DNA of 25,838 nucleotides from CAYWGR01 sp964458015 (GCA_964458015.1 CAYWGR010000071.1:1-25838); one strand, 5' to 3'. Shown: positions 1 through 7,822, counted from the stretch's first letter. A program made the numbers and translations. Notes: generated by a model from the sequence alone, not told the origin.

Positions 1-32
1 GGGCAAAATAGGAAAGCGCAATAGTAGGCGCG

Positions 33-366
33 CTACTTCAGATTAGAATGCGTATGAGAGTATTGGTAGGGTAACGGGTAATGGTATCTCTGGGGTTTCG
101 GCTGTGCTGCTGGAGTGGAGGGAACGCAGCAACCGGAACGGAAGCAGGCACAGCTAGCGGCAAACTCTGCCGGGGTCTGATTAGCCCAACGAACTGTGCG
201 GACGACGGTGATTGTACACTAATCGCCAAGCGTCGGCCATGTGCCGGGCTTCTGCCAAGCTCGTGAACTCCTCACGGTTGGTCAGTTCGTCGCGAAGGCG
301 GCTGTGGAACGATTCGGCGTAGCCATTCTCCCACGGCGAGCCTGGCTCCACGTAAAGCCACGTGTC
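33..366 (-). pseudogene. IS3-family transposase C-terminal remnant (frameshifted)
   Basis: On the minus strand, from about 366 downwards, the sequence reads as the end of an IS3-type DDE integrase core. The motif EPGSPWENGYAESFHSRLRD, which includes the catalytic Glu, is followed by ELTNREEF, an ALA-rich helix and YNHRRPHSSLG. The frame then stops at a TAA near 182. Removing one A there (GGCTAATCAG to GGCTATCAG) restores the family-typical GYQTPAEFAASCA and an open frame to a stop at 33-35. The part upstream of residue EPGS, with the first two Asp of the DDE triad and the orfA half, is missing: the frame above about 372 loses similarity and hits a stop. This is therefore a broken, truncated insertion-sequence relic. 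No terminal inverted repeat or target duplication could be recognised at its ends. Confidence 0.8.
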
Positions 367-731
367 AAATTGGATTTCAGCGTATTACGCAATATTGGGA
401 CTTGCCCAGTCCGATGCTTATTGTCGAGATATCTTGTTTGCCACCAACTGCGAGAGCTTTTAGAGAAACTCGCCAAGCATTGGTTCGTCAGAACGATAGA
501 ACCAGGGATGCAATTCCCTCGCCATGAGTGACTCTTCCAATCCATAAGTTAAAGAAACACGTGACGGACTGGAAATGTCTGCTACTGCCTCCTAGCTGGC
601 GAATACCCGAGCGGGTAGCTCTTTTCTCAATTATGGCTGAAAGGGTTTAAAGGTGCAAACCAACCGTTACGCTCCCGTTCCCACCCTTTTGGATAATCTC
701 TATATCCTTGTGTAGCAATCAGTTATATCAG
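367..731. other. intergenic, no gene recognised
   Basis: Between the transposase remnant and the tRNA there is about 365 bases with no convincing coding signal. The short open frames here have no recognisable domain and no ribosome-binding site. A small palindrome TACCCG-AG-CGGGTA lies at 604-617 and is followed by CTTTTC on the plus strand, but no plus-strand gene ends there. The stretch may be decayed mobile-element DNA, given its neighbours. Confidence 0.5.
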
Positions 732-805
732 TGGGCGCACGCAGACTCGAACTGCAGACCTCGTCCTTATCAGGGACGCGCTCTAACCAACTGAGCTATG
801 CGCCC
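732..805 (-). tRNA. tRNA-Ile (anticodon GAU)
   Basis: Reading the minus strand from 805, a full cloverleaf can be folded. The 7-bp acceptor stem is GGGCGCA/TGCGCCC, and the D-stem is GCTC/GAGC with an AGTTGG loop. The anticodon stem is CGTCC/GGACG with loop CTGATAA, giving anticodon GAT (GAU in RNA), which reads AUC/AUU isoleucine codons. The T-arm has the loop TTCGAGT, and the discriminator base is A at 732. CCA is not encoded: CT follows the discriminator. tRNA-Ile(GAU) is often inside rRNA operons next to tRNA-Ala, but here it stands alone with no rRNA in view. It lies about 370 bases from the transposase relic. Confidence 0.95.
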
Positions 806-1119
806 GGCAGCAGTAATATCTATTACTACTTATTGGTTTTCGGTATCGCTAAAATTAAACCGGATTTGTAAGCATCATTCTGTGACGCCTAATACCCTCC
901 ATAAGAATAGCTCACCGCAACCATAAACGGTCAGCGATCCCAGCGGATGGGTGGTGTCTTCAGACTGCGGTATGCCAAACGTAAAAAATCGGCATCTAGC
1001 AATGTCGAAAGAAAAAATCCTACACGATTCTATTTTTCCCGTCAAGGACCGCTTAAAAAAGGTGCATAACAAAGCGTGTGCCGGTATAACACCAATGGTC
1101 ATTGTTGCTTACGCAATTT
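806..1119. other. intergenic between tRNA-Ile and the glycoside hydrolase promoter
   Basis: No gene is recognised. A short palindrome GTAATA-TC-TATTAC at 813-826 sits just upstream of the tRNA on its own strand and may form part of its promoter region. A short interrupted palindrome ACCA-A-TGGT at 1091-1099 resembles half of the larger palindrome at 1120-1136. Short open frames on both strands here lack a Shine-Dalgarno sequence and recognisable motifs. Confidence 0.45.
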
Positions 1120-1136
1120 CACCATTTATAATGGTG
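1105..1136 (+). promoter_or_regulatory. candidate sigma70-type promoter with palindromic operator over the -10
   Basis: A perfect TATAAT lies at 1127-1132. A weak -35 (TTGCTT, 1105-1110) sits 16 bases upstream. The -10 box is embedded in a perfect 17-base palindrome, CACCATT-TAT-AATGGTG (1120-1136). The predicted transcript start, near 1139, would leave a leader of about 65 bases before the hydrolase ATG at 1204. A palindrome covering the -10 is a typical position for a repressor site, so substrate-controlled expression of the hydrolase is plausible. The base matches are seen directly; the promoter and operator roles are inferred. Confidence 0.45.
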
Positions 1137-1203
1137 CTTTGGTTCACACCTTCCTTATTGCTCCTACCCTGAATTGATCTTTCCCTCGAAGAGAGACTTT
1201 ACC

Positions 1204-3834
1204 ATGTGCAATCCGCGCAGTTTTTGGTTTTCGATAGGTTGTCTCGTAATGATTGCAGCTTCCTCGGCCTCGGCCGTGGAAACTGTGCGAGTAGACGCTT
1301 CGTTGGGTGTTCCGCGGATCGTAGTGGATGGCAAGCCCGTTCGGGCGCGTATGTTTTGGGGCGGGATGGGGCCCGGCTTGATTCACGTTGAAAAAGCCGA
1401 GCAGATGATTACTTTTGAATTTTTGGCCGCCCAGGAAGATGCCTCCCTCGCAACCATGCATTTTCGCTTTGGTAATACGCCGGGCGATATTTATCTCGAC
1501 GACATCCGCTGCGTGGATCTGGATGCCGGACAGGATGCTTTTCCCATCTCCGATTTTGAGCAAGGGACGGACAGTTTCCAAAAATCGTGGAACATCTGGC
1601 CGCAAGGAGCCAAGAACACCGTTGGAACGGTGAACGTTGAGCCGGGCCAGGGATTCAAGGGGTCGGCTGCGCTGCATATCGCGCTAAAAGCACCGGCAGC
1701 GGGGGCATGCCCGGATTTTCATATTTATCACCAGCCGAACATCACATTGCGCAAGGGGCATCGTTATCGCGTCAGTCTTTGGGTAAGAGCCAATCCGTTA
1801 CGCGATCTTACGATTGCTTTTTATCGGCCGGGGACAACTTATGAATACCTTGGCGGTCCGCCCGGTTGTTTTCAGAATCAAATCAAACTGGCTGCTTCGG
1901 CCGGTGTTGATTTCGTAAGCTTTCCTGTAGATCTTCCTTGGCCGAAACCGGGGCAACAGGTCGATTGGTCGGCGGTGGATAATCTATGCCAAACCGTCTT
2001 GGAAACAAATCCGCGGGCATTGTTGCTGCCGCGCATCATGATGTATCCGCCGGCATGGTGGTACGACTCGCATCCTGATGATCGCATGGTTTGGGACCGT
2101 GGAACGTCGGGGATGCCAGATGTGGTCGTGGCCTCAATGGACTACCGTCGTGACGCAGCCGAACGATTGTCCGCACTGATCGCGCATCTGGAAGAGAAAT
2201 TTGGCGCTCACATGGCGGGTTACCATCCCGCAGGCCAAAATACAAACGAGTGGTTTTATCAAGACACATGGGGACCGGGGTTGAACGGCTACGCCCAGGG
2301 CGATCTCAAGGCATGGCGAGTCTGGCTGAAAAACCGCTACCATGACGACGCGGCGCTGCGCACTTCTTGGCACGATCCCCACGTAACGCTCGAAACCGTG
2401 ACCGTACCCTCTCCGGCCTTGCGACGCGCGGCCCCGGCGGGCGTGCTGCGCGATCCTGTTGCCGAACGACGGGTGATTGATTTCACGGTGTTCCAGCAGG
2501 AAATGATGGCCGATTGCGTGTGTCATCTCGCCCATGCCGCTAGACAGGCATCGCATGGTCGCAAATTGGTGGTTTTCTTCTATGGTTACTTGTTTGAGTT
2601 CGCACCGGTGAACAATGGCCCTGCCACGTCGGGCCATTACGCGTTGCGTCGCGTATTGAACAGTCCCGATATCGACATCCTTTGTTCACCCATCTCGTAT
2701 TTCGACCGGGGCCTGGGCCAAAGCGCGCCGGCGATGACTGCGGCCGAAAGCGTGGCCTTGGCCGGCAAGATGTGGCTCTACGAGGATGACACGCGAACGT
2801 ACCTTGGCACGGGCGCTGCGCCCGGCTGGGAAGACGGAGTAGATACCCTTGAAAAAACGAATAACGAGTTAGTTCGCAACACGGCACAATGCGCCCTGCG
2901 GAATTTCGGGACCTGGTGGATGGACCTTGGCATGACCGGCTGGTTCAACGATCCACGGATGTGGGAGGAGATGGGCAAACTTAAAGCCTTGGATGAGCCC
3001 TTGTTGCAAACGCCGCGTCCCTTCCGGCCCGAAGTGGCCACCGTGATCGACGAAACAAGCATGATGCACGTAGCTGCCGGCGGCCATGTCGCGGCTACGC
3101 CATGCGTTTACGAAGCGCGACGCGCGCTGGGGCGTTTGGGCGCACCCTATGGCCAGTATCTACAAGATGATGTTGCTAAAGGACGTGTGCAGGCGAAAAT
3201 GTATGTTTTTCTCACGGCATGGAGTCTTGCACCGTCCGAACGGCAGCGACTCCTGGCTTCCGTCAACGGCAGTTTGAAACTATGGTGCTATGCCCCCGGA
3301 TATCAGGAAACAAATGGAACCTCGCTTGACGCGATGCGCGAGCTGACAGGATTCCAGATCAAGAAATTAGCGGGAGTTCCGGCCTGGGCCGAGCCGACTG
3401 CCGAAGGCCGAAAACTTGGCTTGCAGAAGTCATTTGGTTCTCAAGGTCGGATCGAGCCGCTTTTTACGGCGGCAGATGCCAAAAGCGGGGAAGTACTCGC
3501 GACCTATTCCGATGGCTCGGCGGCCGTTGCGTTGCGACGAACCGACCAGGGGCCGTCGCTGTTTGTCGGGCCGCCCGGTTTGACCTCCGAATTGTTGCGG
3601 TTGGCCGCACGGCAAGCGGGCGTACACCTGATAACACAGACCGACTGCAATGTGCAGGCAAATGGACCGTTTTTGATGCTTCACGGCGCCCAAGACGGGC
3701 CTTTGGAGATTGACGTGGGAGTGCCAGGCACAATCCGCGACCTTTTCACGGGTCAAGCCGTTGGCAAGGGCCCGAAAATCACCTTGCCGCTTCACCTAGG
3801 CGAAACACGTATCCTTCAGTTTCCGAAGCCCTGA
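1204..3834 (+). CDS. secreted GH42-like (clan GH-A) glycoside hydrolase
   Basis: An 876-residue protein with a Sec signal peptide (residues 1 to about 24, MCNPRSF...ASSASA), so it should be exported. An N-terminal beta-rich module (about 70-205) contains DIYLDDI and SDFEQG motifs typical of family 4/9-like carbohydrate-binding domains. A TIM-barrel catalytic domain follows. Glu349 in TNEW is the likely acid/base (Asn-Glu is the clan A signature) and Glu527 in WLYED is the likely nucleophile. Residues about 600-720 resemble the trimerisation/GATase-like domain of GH42 beta-galactosidases. The frame is open upstream to a TTG at 1174, but ATG 1204 gives the clean signal peptide and follows a GAAGAGAG ribosome-binding site. 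The gene stands alone with its own promoter. The substrate cannot be told from sequence; a galactoside or other plant or algal glycoside is possible. Confidence 0.72.
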   Translation: MCNPRSFWFSIGCLVMIAASSASAVETVRVDASLGVPRIVVDGKPVRARMFWGGMGPGLIHVEKAEQMITFEFLAAQEDASLATMHFRFGNTPGDIYLDDIRCVDLDAGQDAFPISDFEQGTDSFQKSWNIWPQGAKNTVGTVNVEPGQGFKGSAALHIALKAPAAGACPDFHIYHQPNITLRKGHRYRVSLWVRANPLRDLTIAFYRPGTTYEYLGGPPGCFQNQIKLAASAGVDFVSFPVDLPWPKPGQQVDWSAVDNLCQTVLETNPRALLLPRIMMYPPAWWYDSHPDDRMVWDRGTSGMPDVVVASMDYRRDAAERLSALIAHLEEKFGAHMAGYHPAGQNTNEWFYQDTWGPGLNGYAQGDLKAWRVWLKNRYHDDAALRTSWHDPHVTLETVTVPSPALRRAAPAGVLRDPVAERRVIDFTVFQQEMMADCVCHLAHAARQASHGRKLVVFFYGYLFEFAPVNNGPATSGHYALRRVLNSPDIDILCSPISYFDRGLGQSAPAMTAAESVALAGKMWLYEDDTRTYLGTGAAPGWEDGVDTLEKTNNELVRNTAQCALRNFGTWWMDLGMTGWFNDPRMWEEMGKLKALDEPLLQTPRPFRPEVATVIDETSMMHVAAGGHVAATPCVYEARRALGRLGAPYGQYLQDDVAKGRVQAKMYVFLTAWSLAPSERQRLLASVNGSLKLWCYAPGYQETNGTSLDAMRELTGFQIKKLAGVPAWAEPTAEGRKLGLQKSFGSQGRIEPLFTAADAKSGEVLATYSDGSAAVALRRTDQGPSLFVGPPGLTSELLRLAARQAGVHLITQTDCNVQANGPFLMLHGAQDGPLEIDVGVPGTIRDLFTGQAVGKGPKITLPLHLGETRILQFPKP

Positions 3835-4204
3835 TGGCATATGTGCTAATAATGGATGGTTTCCCTTTACGGCAACAGGTGTTCCGCCTGTAAGTGATGG
3901 CTGCAAACTAGTGCGCTTTCCGTAATGTTTGTGCCAGTGGTTCTGCCTTGCGAAGCCGACAAGCGGCTTGTCTGGCATTATAGAGACTTTCGTAGAGAAC
4001 GTACTGGGCCTTCTACACGGTAAAATAATTCTCCTTTTACAATGCAATGACTTTGCGCCATTCTCCGGATTCATGCTTTTATAAACCCCACATAGGGATG
4101 CACTATTACACAGCGAATAGTGGTAGAAAACGCAATTTCTGTCTCGTTACAGCCGTTGCAACTGCGTTTTTTCCAGGCAATGCGGTTATTTTCTCTATTT
4201 TGAT
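3835..4204. other. intergenic with small hairpins
   Basis: No gene recognised. A short inverted repeat sits at 3875-3891 (ACAGG, 7-base loop, CCTGT) and another at 3958-3972 (GACAAG-CGG-CTTGTC). A long-loop pair, AAAACGCA at 4127-4134 with TGCGTTTT at 4163-4170 followed by two more Ts, is weakly terminator-like. Minus-strand open frames across the stretch have no recognisable domain or start signal. The first repeat resembles short palindromic sequences scattered in planctomycete genomes; that comparison is from memory. Confidence 0.4.
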
Positions 4205-4233
4205 TTGACAACCTAAAAAACCCAAACTATCTG
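4205..4233 (+). promoter_or_regulatory. candidate promoter of the pilin gene
   Basis: A perfect -35 hexamer TTGACA (4205-4210) is followed after 17 bases by TATCTG (4228-4233), a partial -10 match. Transcription would start near 4240 and leave a leader of about 125 bases before the pilin ATG at 4366. The consensus -35 with ideal spacing fits a highly expressed pilin. The -10 is weak, so the call is tentative. Confidence 0.4.
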
Positions 4234-4365
4234 TTTGATAGTAGCGAAAATCACGCAAGCATGGTGTCCGGACACTACTGATTCGCGTGAGGATCGTCAT
4301 TGCGTTGTTAATTTTTCTCACATTTGCGCGCAAACTAGGCGCACGGTACAAGGGAGACATTTTTC

Positions 4366-4845
4366 ATGTCAAATCAGAAGGTTCGCAAAGGGTTCACGTT
4401 GGTTGAATTGGCCGTGGTCATTGTGATCATCGGCGTGTTGGCCGCCTTCGGCGTGCCACGATTCCTGAAGTCAGTCGAGCGCACCAAGGCGTCAGAAGCG
4501 TTTGCTTACCTGTCGGCCGTTCGTGCCGCTCAAGAGCGTTATGTGGCAAAGGAAGGACGCTATGCCGATGCTATCGGCGACCTGGATATTGTCCAATCTT
4601 CGTTGAAGTATTTCACCGATGAAGCGGGCGACCCGGTCACCACCACAACCGCAATCACCGAGACACACGGAAGCGGTGCACCTACTTGGAGTTTGACGTT
4701 GCTACGTGACGGAGCAACAAGCAGCTATGGAACGTACTCGGTCATTTTCACACAGAACGGGTTTAGCGGTGCGAGCGGCATTCTCGATAGCACTTGCATT
4801 GACATCAGCCCGTTGTCCACCGGTTACAGCAGCAGCGGCGGGTGA
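4366..4845 (+). CDS. type II/IV major pilin-like protein (GspG/PilA-like)
   Basis: A 159-residue prepilin. The short basic leader MSNQKVRKG ends at Gly9, followed by Phe10 and the class III signal FTLVELAVVIVIIGVLAAFG, with Glu14 as the conserved Glu5 of the mature pilin. Prepilin peptidase should cut after Gly9 and methylate Phe10. The hydrophobic N-terminal helix is followed by an amphipathic stretch (VERTKASEAFAYLSAVRAAQERY) and a Thr/Ser/Gly-rich globular domain with a single Cys near the end. The start is supported by an AAGGGAG ribosome-binding site about 10 bases upstream. It is the first gene of the pseudopilus locus and is followed at once by a strong terminator, as expected for the major subunit. 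Whether it forms a secretion pseudopilus or a surface pilus cannot be decided from the sequence. Confidence 0.85.
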   Translation: MSNQKVRKGFTLVELAVVIVIIGVLAAFGVPRFLKSVERTKASEAFAYLSAVRAAQERYVAKEGRYADAIGDLDIVQSSLKYFTDEAGDPVTTTTAITETHGSGAPTWSLTLLRDGATSSYGTYSVIFTQNGFSGASGILDSTCIDISPLSTGYSSSGG

Positions 4846-4880
4846 TTTGCATCCCACTGCTATGTGTTGAGAGCCGCAGT

Positions 4881-4917
4881 AGTGGGCGGCCGAGCGCTCT
4901 CGGCCGCCCACTTTTTT
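4881..4917 (+). terminator. strong intrinsic terminator after the pilin gene
   Basis: A perfect 14-bp stem, AGTGGGCGGCCGAG (4881-4894) and its reverse complement (4899-4912), encloses a four-base CGCT loop and runs directly into a T-tract (4912-4916). It lies 36 bases after the pilin stop and 22 bases before the next start. It should end most pilin transcripts, leaving the assembly genes to readthrough or to their own promoter. Confidence 0.9.
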
Positions 4918-4938
4918 GTATAGGGGTATGGAACGGTT

Positions 4939-5874
4939 ATGAAAGCACTGCTCTCCAAAATCGCCATCCGCAAGGGCGTCGGCCTGTTTTTAGGCGAGCA
5001 TGATGTGTCGGTCGCTAAAGTGGCATCGACGCCCCTGGGCCCCCAGGTAATATCCACTTCGAGCGAACCGTATACCGCGGAAAACATGCCCGAAGTGGTC
5101 GAGCGTTTGCTGGTACCGCTGTTGGGGCCAAAACGCCGCGCCTCGGTCGCCGTGGGACTTGTCGGCTCCCGTGTGTTTTTTGGAACGCGGCTTACGCCGA
5201 AAAGCGGCGATCTGCGACCGGAAGCGGAAATTCAAAAAGCACTTTGCTCCTCGAATATCTCCGCTGACGATTTAGTGATCGACTTACTTCGCGGATCGGT
5301 GAACAAGTTGCCCGTGGCACGGATGGCCGCCTGCAAGATCAAATACATGGCGAGCGTAGTGTCGATGCTGAAGGATCTCGGCGTTCGACCCGTTCGCACC
5401 GAGCCTGGACCGTTTGCGTTGGTGCGTCTGGCCGAAATGCAACATAAGCCGCCGCGTCGCTCGAAAGCGATCATGCGGATCTTTTTAGGCGGCAACCAGG
5501 GGTTGGCCGTGATGGTGGTCGGCGGCATACCGACAGCCTGGAAGACTTTCGTCATGAACCCCTGCATGGAGAGCTTCGCGATTCTCTCCGCAGCTCGCGG
5601 TTTGAAGACCCAGCAGATGCATTTCGGTTTAGAAACGCCTTTGGATTATGCCTTGATCCACGGTCGTTCGGATCTGCATAAGCAACTTCAAGAAGAGCAG
5701 TTGCCCACGGAAATGGAAACGCGGGTCGTTTGGCATGAGGGGCCGGAGTTCACGGGCGAGGCAATCTCGATCGGTGTTGCGATGGGGTGTCTATCGCAGG
5801 ACATCAAGGCATTTGATTTATCGAAAAACTTGAAGTCAAAGCCTCCGATCAAGGAGATTTTGAACTGGGCTTAA
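4939..5874 (+). CDS. PilM-like assembly protein (actin-like ATPase fold / GspL cytoplasmic domain)
   Basis: A 311-residue cytoplasmic protein without membrane segments. The N-terminus (KGVGLFLGEHDVSVAKV) matches the phosphate-1 region of PilM/FtsA-type actin-like proteins. Later strands (VAVGLVGSRVFFG; IFLGGNQGLAVMVVGG; AISIGVAMGCL near the end) follow the same fold. In type IV pilus systems PilM binds the N-terminal tail of PilN and links the alignment complex to the ATPases; in type II secretion GspL plays this part. The neighbours, PilN-, PilO- and PilP-like proteins in order, support the call. It is somewhat short for the family (about 350). Its end overlaps the open frame of the next gene in the -1 register, so the two may be remnants of one PilM-PilN fusion (see findings). 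No strong ribosome-binding site precedes the ATG. Confidence 0.72.
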   Translation: MKALLSKIAIRKGVGLFLGEHDVSVAKVASTPLGPQVISTSSEPYTAENMPEVVERLLVPLLGPKRRASVAVGLVGSRVFFGTRLTPKSGDLRPEAEIQKALCSSNISADDLVIDLLRGSVNKLPVARMAACKIKYMASVVSMLKDLGVRPVRTEPGPFALVRLAEMQHKPPRRSKAIMRIFLGGNQGLAVMVVGGIPTAWKTFVMNPCMESFAILSAARGLKTQQMHFGLETPLDYALIHGRSDLHKQLQEEQLPTEMETRVVWHEGPEFTGEAISIGVAMGCLSQDIKAFDLSKNLKSKPPIKEILNWA

Positions 5875-6449
5875 CCGCTACGCTCTTGGGTTGCATGGGC
5901 GTGGCGATGTTTTGGCATTCCATGAAGCTTGATGAAATGTGCGTTCGAGCTAGAGCCGAAAACAGTCAGCATTCCTGTTTGATCAATTCCGATATCGCCC
6001 GATTGGAGAAGGAAAAGAAAAGCCTGGAAAACCGGGTCAACGCCGTTCGGAATTTCACGGAAACACGAATGTTGTGGAGTACGTATGGTTACGATACCGC
6101 TACTCGCATTCCTGCCAACGCGGAAATAAACACGTTTACCGGTAAAAATTCACTGGCATGCAGTTCGGGCGGGAAAAACGCAAAAACAACCCCGGGCGGC
6201 GGAACTTTTCGGCTCCGGGGCACCGCTCCCCTGGAAAAAGACGGCTCGATTCCGAAGTCGATCGATACTTTCCTTAATGTGATTCCGAAGGATCCGCAAT
6301 GGAAAAAGGATTTTGCCGCCATCAAGACGGAATTCAAGTTGCCTCCGGCCGGCGCCAATGAGCAGGCCGTGGTTGATTTTACCATCACGGGCGTATGTTC
6401 CAAAAAGGCCGCGGCAAAAGACGCCGGACCGAAAAAGAAGAAAAAGTAA
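5865..6449 (+). CDS. PilN-like (GspL periplasmic / GspM type) inner-membrane assembly protein
   Basis: A bitopic protein of about 190 residues: one transmembrane helix (GLTATLLGCMGVAMFW), a predicted coiled coil (ENSQHS...LEKEKKSLENRV) and a periplasmic alpha/beta domain, ending in a lysine-rich tail. This is the layout of PilN, which pairs with PilO and binds PilM. The start is uncertain. The frame is open back to 5817. A CTG at 5865 lies 8 bases after a good AAGGAG (5851-5856) inside the PilM gene and would give a complete membrane helix; TTG 5886 or ATG 5895 would cut into it. I list the CTG start for that reason, with modest confidence in the exact base. The gene overlaps the PilM stop by about 10 bases, implying translational coupling. 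Low sequence conservation means the call rests on layout and position. Confidence 0.6.
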   Translation: MGLTATLLGCMGVAMFWHSMKLDEMCVRARAENSQHSCLINSDIARLEKEKKSLENRVNAVRNFTETRMLWSTYGYDTATRIPANAEINTFTGKNSLACSSGGKNAKTTPGGGTFRLRGTAPLEKDGSIPKSIDTFLNVIPKDPQWKKDFAAIKTEFKLPPAGANEQAVVDFTITGVCSKKAAAKDAGPKKKKK

Positions 6450-6455
6450 AATACC

Positions 6456-7025
6456 ATGACTCCGGGAACCACAGAACGCCGCACGGATTTCAAAAGCCAG
6501 ATCATGGAACGGCTTCAGGAGCCGCTCCAATTGAAGGTTATTGTTCTCGGCACAACGGTGCTGTTGGGATACATGGTGATTTACACTCCGCTTGCCGCGA
6601 GCATCACCAACACCGAGCGGCAACTCGATAAAGAGTATAAGTTGGCCGGCTTGGCAAAAAACCTGGAACAGTTGCACTCGCAATGCCGCCGATTCGCCAA
6701 GCGGATTCCCAGCCAAGCCGACAGCAAGGAATGGATGCAATATATGCATGAGGGAGTTCGCGGATTTCCCGTCACGCTTACGAAGCTTGATTGCCTTGCA
6801 CCGAAACAAATCGGCCCTTATCAAGTTGTCGTAATGAAGCTTGATTTGACCGGAACCTATTATGAATTGAACAAGTTTCTGCGGTGGTTGGAAACGAATC
6901 CAAGGCTGCTTCGCGTGGATGAAATCACTTTCCGTGTCTTGGAGGATCGGAACAAGGCGAAAAAAAAGGATGAGAGCAAGGACGAGATGATTATGAATAT
7001 CGTGGTTTTAGGACTTGCAGGTTAA
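6456..7025 (+). CDS. PilO-like (GspM-like) inner-membrane assembly protein
   Basis: A 189-residue protein with an N-terminal cytoplasmic stretch of about 25 residues, one transmembrane helix (about 26-46) and a coiled coil (ITNTERQLDKEYKLAGLAKNLEQL). A ferredoxin-like periplasmic domain follows, with the PilO-typical strand GTYYELNKFLRWLETNPRLLRVDEI, a direct match to the conserved 'GxYxxlxxFlxxLe...R...v' pattern of PilO. PilO heterodimerises with PilN to form the alignment ring between the inner-membrane platform and the secretin. It lies 6 bases after the PilN-like gene and 3 bases before the next gene, so it belongs to one operon. The C-terminal region carries a charged KAKKKDESKDE insertion before the last strand. 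Confidence 0.8.
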   Translation: MTPGTTERRTDFKSQIMERLQEPLQLKVIVLGTTVLLGYMVIYTPLAASITNTERQLDKEYKLAGLAKNLEQLHSQCRRFAKRIPSQADSKEWMQYMHEGVRGFPVTLTKLDCLAPKQIGPYQVVVMKLDLTGTYYELNKFLRWLETNPRLLRVDEITFRVLEDRNKAKKKDESKDEMIMNIVVLGLAG

Positions 7026-7028
7026 AAC

Positions 7029-7709
7029 ATGGCATTATCACCTGGTAAATTAGCGCCCTCGGCGGCCGTACTGGCGTTTGTCGGCTATTGTGCTTGGCCG
7101 AGCGTGTCGAACATGATCAGTGATTCGAAGACGTATCAAGCGCCGGCGGACATTTCAGAACTGGCTGCTTCGATCCTGATGCCCAAATTGGCTCCGCTTC
7201 CGGAAAAAAATCCTTTCGGAGGCATGGATTTGCAGTCGCTTCTCAAGTCGAAGGAGAAGAAGGTTGAAATCAAATCGACACCGGCCGCCGACGTCTCGAA
7301 AATGCCCAAAAACCTTTACGACCCGATCGGCAGCCTTAAGTTGCAGGCAACCTGCATTATCGATAATGAACGCATGGCCATCATCAACGGCAATACATAT
7401 GGTCCCAAGGATACGATTTCAACGGGTAACGAACTGAAGCCGACGTTTAAAATAATCGACATCCTGCCGAACAAGGTGCTTTTAAGCGACAAGGGCCGGA
7501 TATTGGAATTGACCTACACCAATGGCCCCCATAAATCGGCTTCCAACAGTAAATCCGCCAAAGCGGTCAAGATGACCATGGCGGGGGATAAGGGAAAGCA
7601 ATCCGTCGGTAAACAATCTGCGGAAGAGACCCTTATTAAAAACCTCCTGCCTTTTGGGGGTAAGGTTACGGCGAATCCCGACAATGTCTCTGGCGAAGGA
7701 GGAAAATGA
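7029..7709 (+). CDS. PilP/GspC-like periplasmic protein
   Basis: A 226-residue protein with an N-terminal hydrophobic anchor (about 9-25), a Pro/Ala/Lys-rich linker and a compact beta domain (about 98-150: LKLQATCIIDNERMAIINGN ... FKIIDILPNKVLLSDKGRIL). The pattern 'lkl.at...d..maiIng..y..gd.i....f.v..I....V.l...g' matches the homology region of GspC and PilP, which docks on the secretin N0 domain and couples it to the inner-membrane complex. The C-terminal part (KAVKMTMAGDKGKQSVGKQS...) is low-complexity and of unknown role. It closes the PilM-N-O-P block and is followed by a gap of about 200 bases. The presence of a secretin-docking protein predicts that a secretin exists elsewhere in the genome. 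Confidence 0.72.
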   Translation: MALSPGKLAPSAAVLAFVGYCAWPSVSNMISDSKTYQAPADISELAASILMPKLAPLPEKNPFGGMDLQSLLKSKEKKVEIKSTPAADVSKMPKNLYDPIGSLKLQATCIIDNERMAIINGNTYGPKDTISTGNELKPTFKIIDILPNKVLLSDKGRILELTYTNGPHKSASNSKSAKAVKMTMAGDKGKQSVGKQSAEETLIKNLLPFGGKVTANPDNVSGEGGK

Positions 7710-7822
7710 CCCTATTTGAAACCTATATTTGTAATAGAGCCCAGGGGGTAGTTTTTTGATTTTCCCGAAGGCGGGCTGAAACCAAAACGAAACTTTCCAT
7801 GTCATTCCGAACACATGAAAAA

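Noticed and set aside
282..545. Minus-strand open frame of 87 codons overlapping the transposase relic
   Set aside because: Its C-terminal third is an out-of-frame reading of the transposase remnant and the rest has no known motif or ribosome-binding site.
604..617. Palindrome TACCCG-AG-CGGGTA with CTTTTC after it, considered as a terminator
   Set aside because: The stem is short, no plus-strand gene ends before it, and on the minus strand no T-run follows.
3796..4074. Minus-strand open frame after the hydrolase gene
   Set aside because: No domain, no start signal, and it runs across palindromic non-coding sequence and into the hydrolase 3' end.
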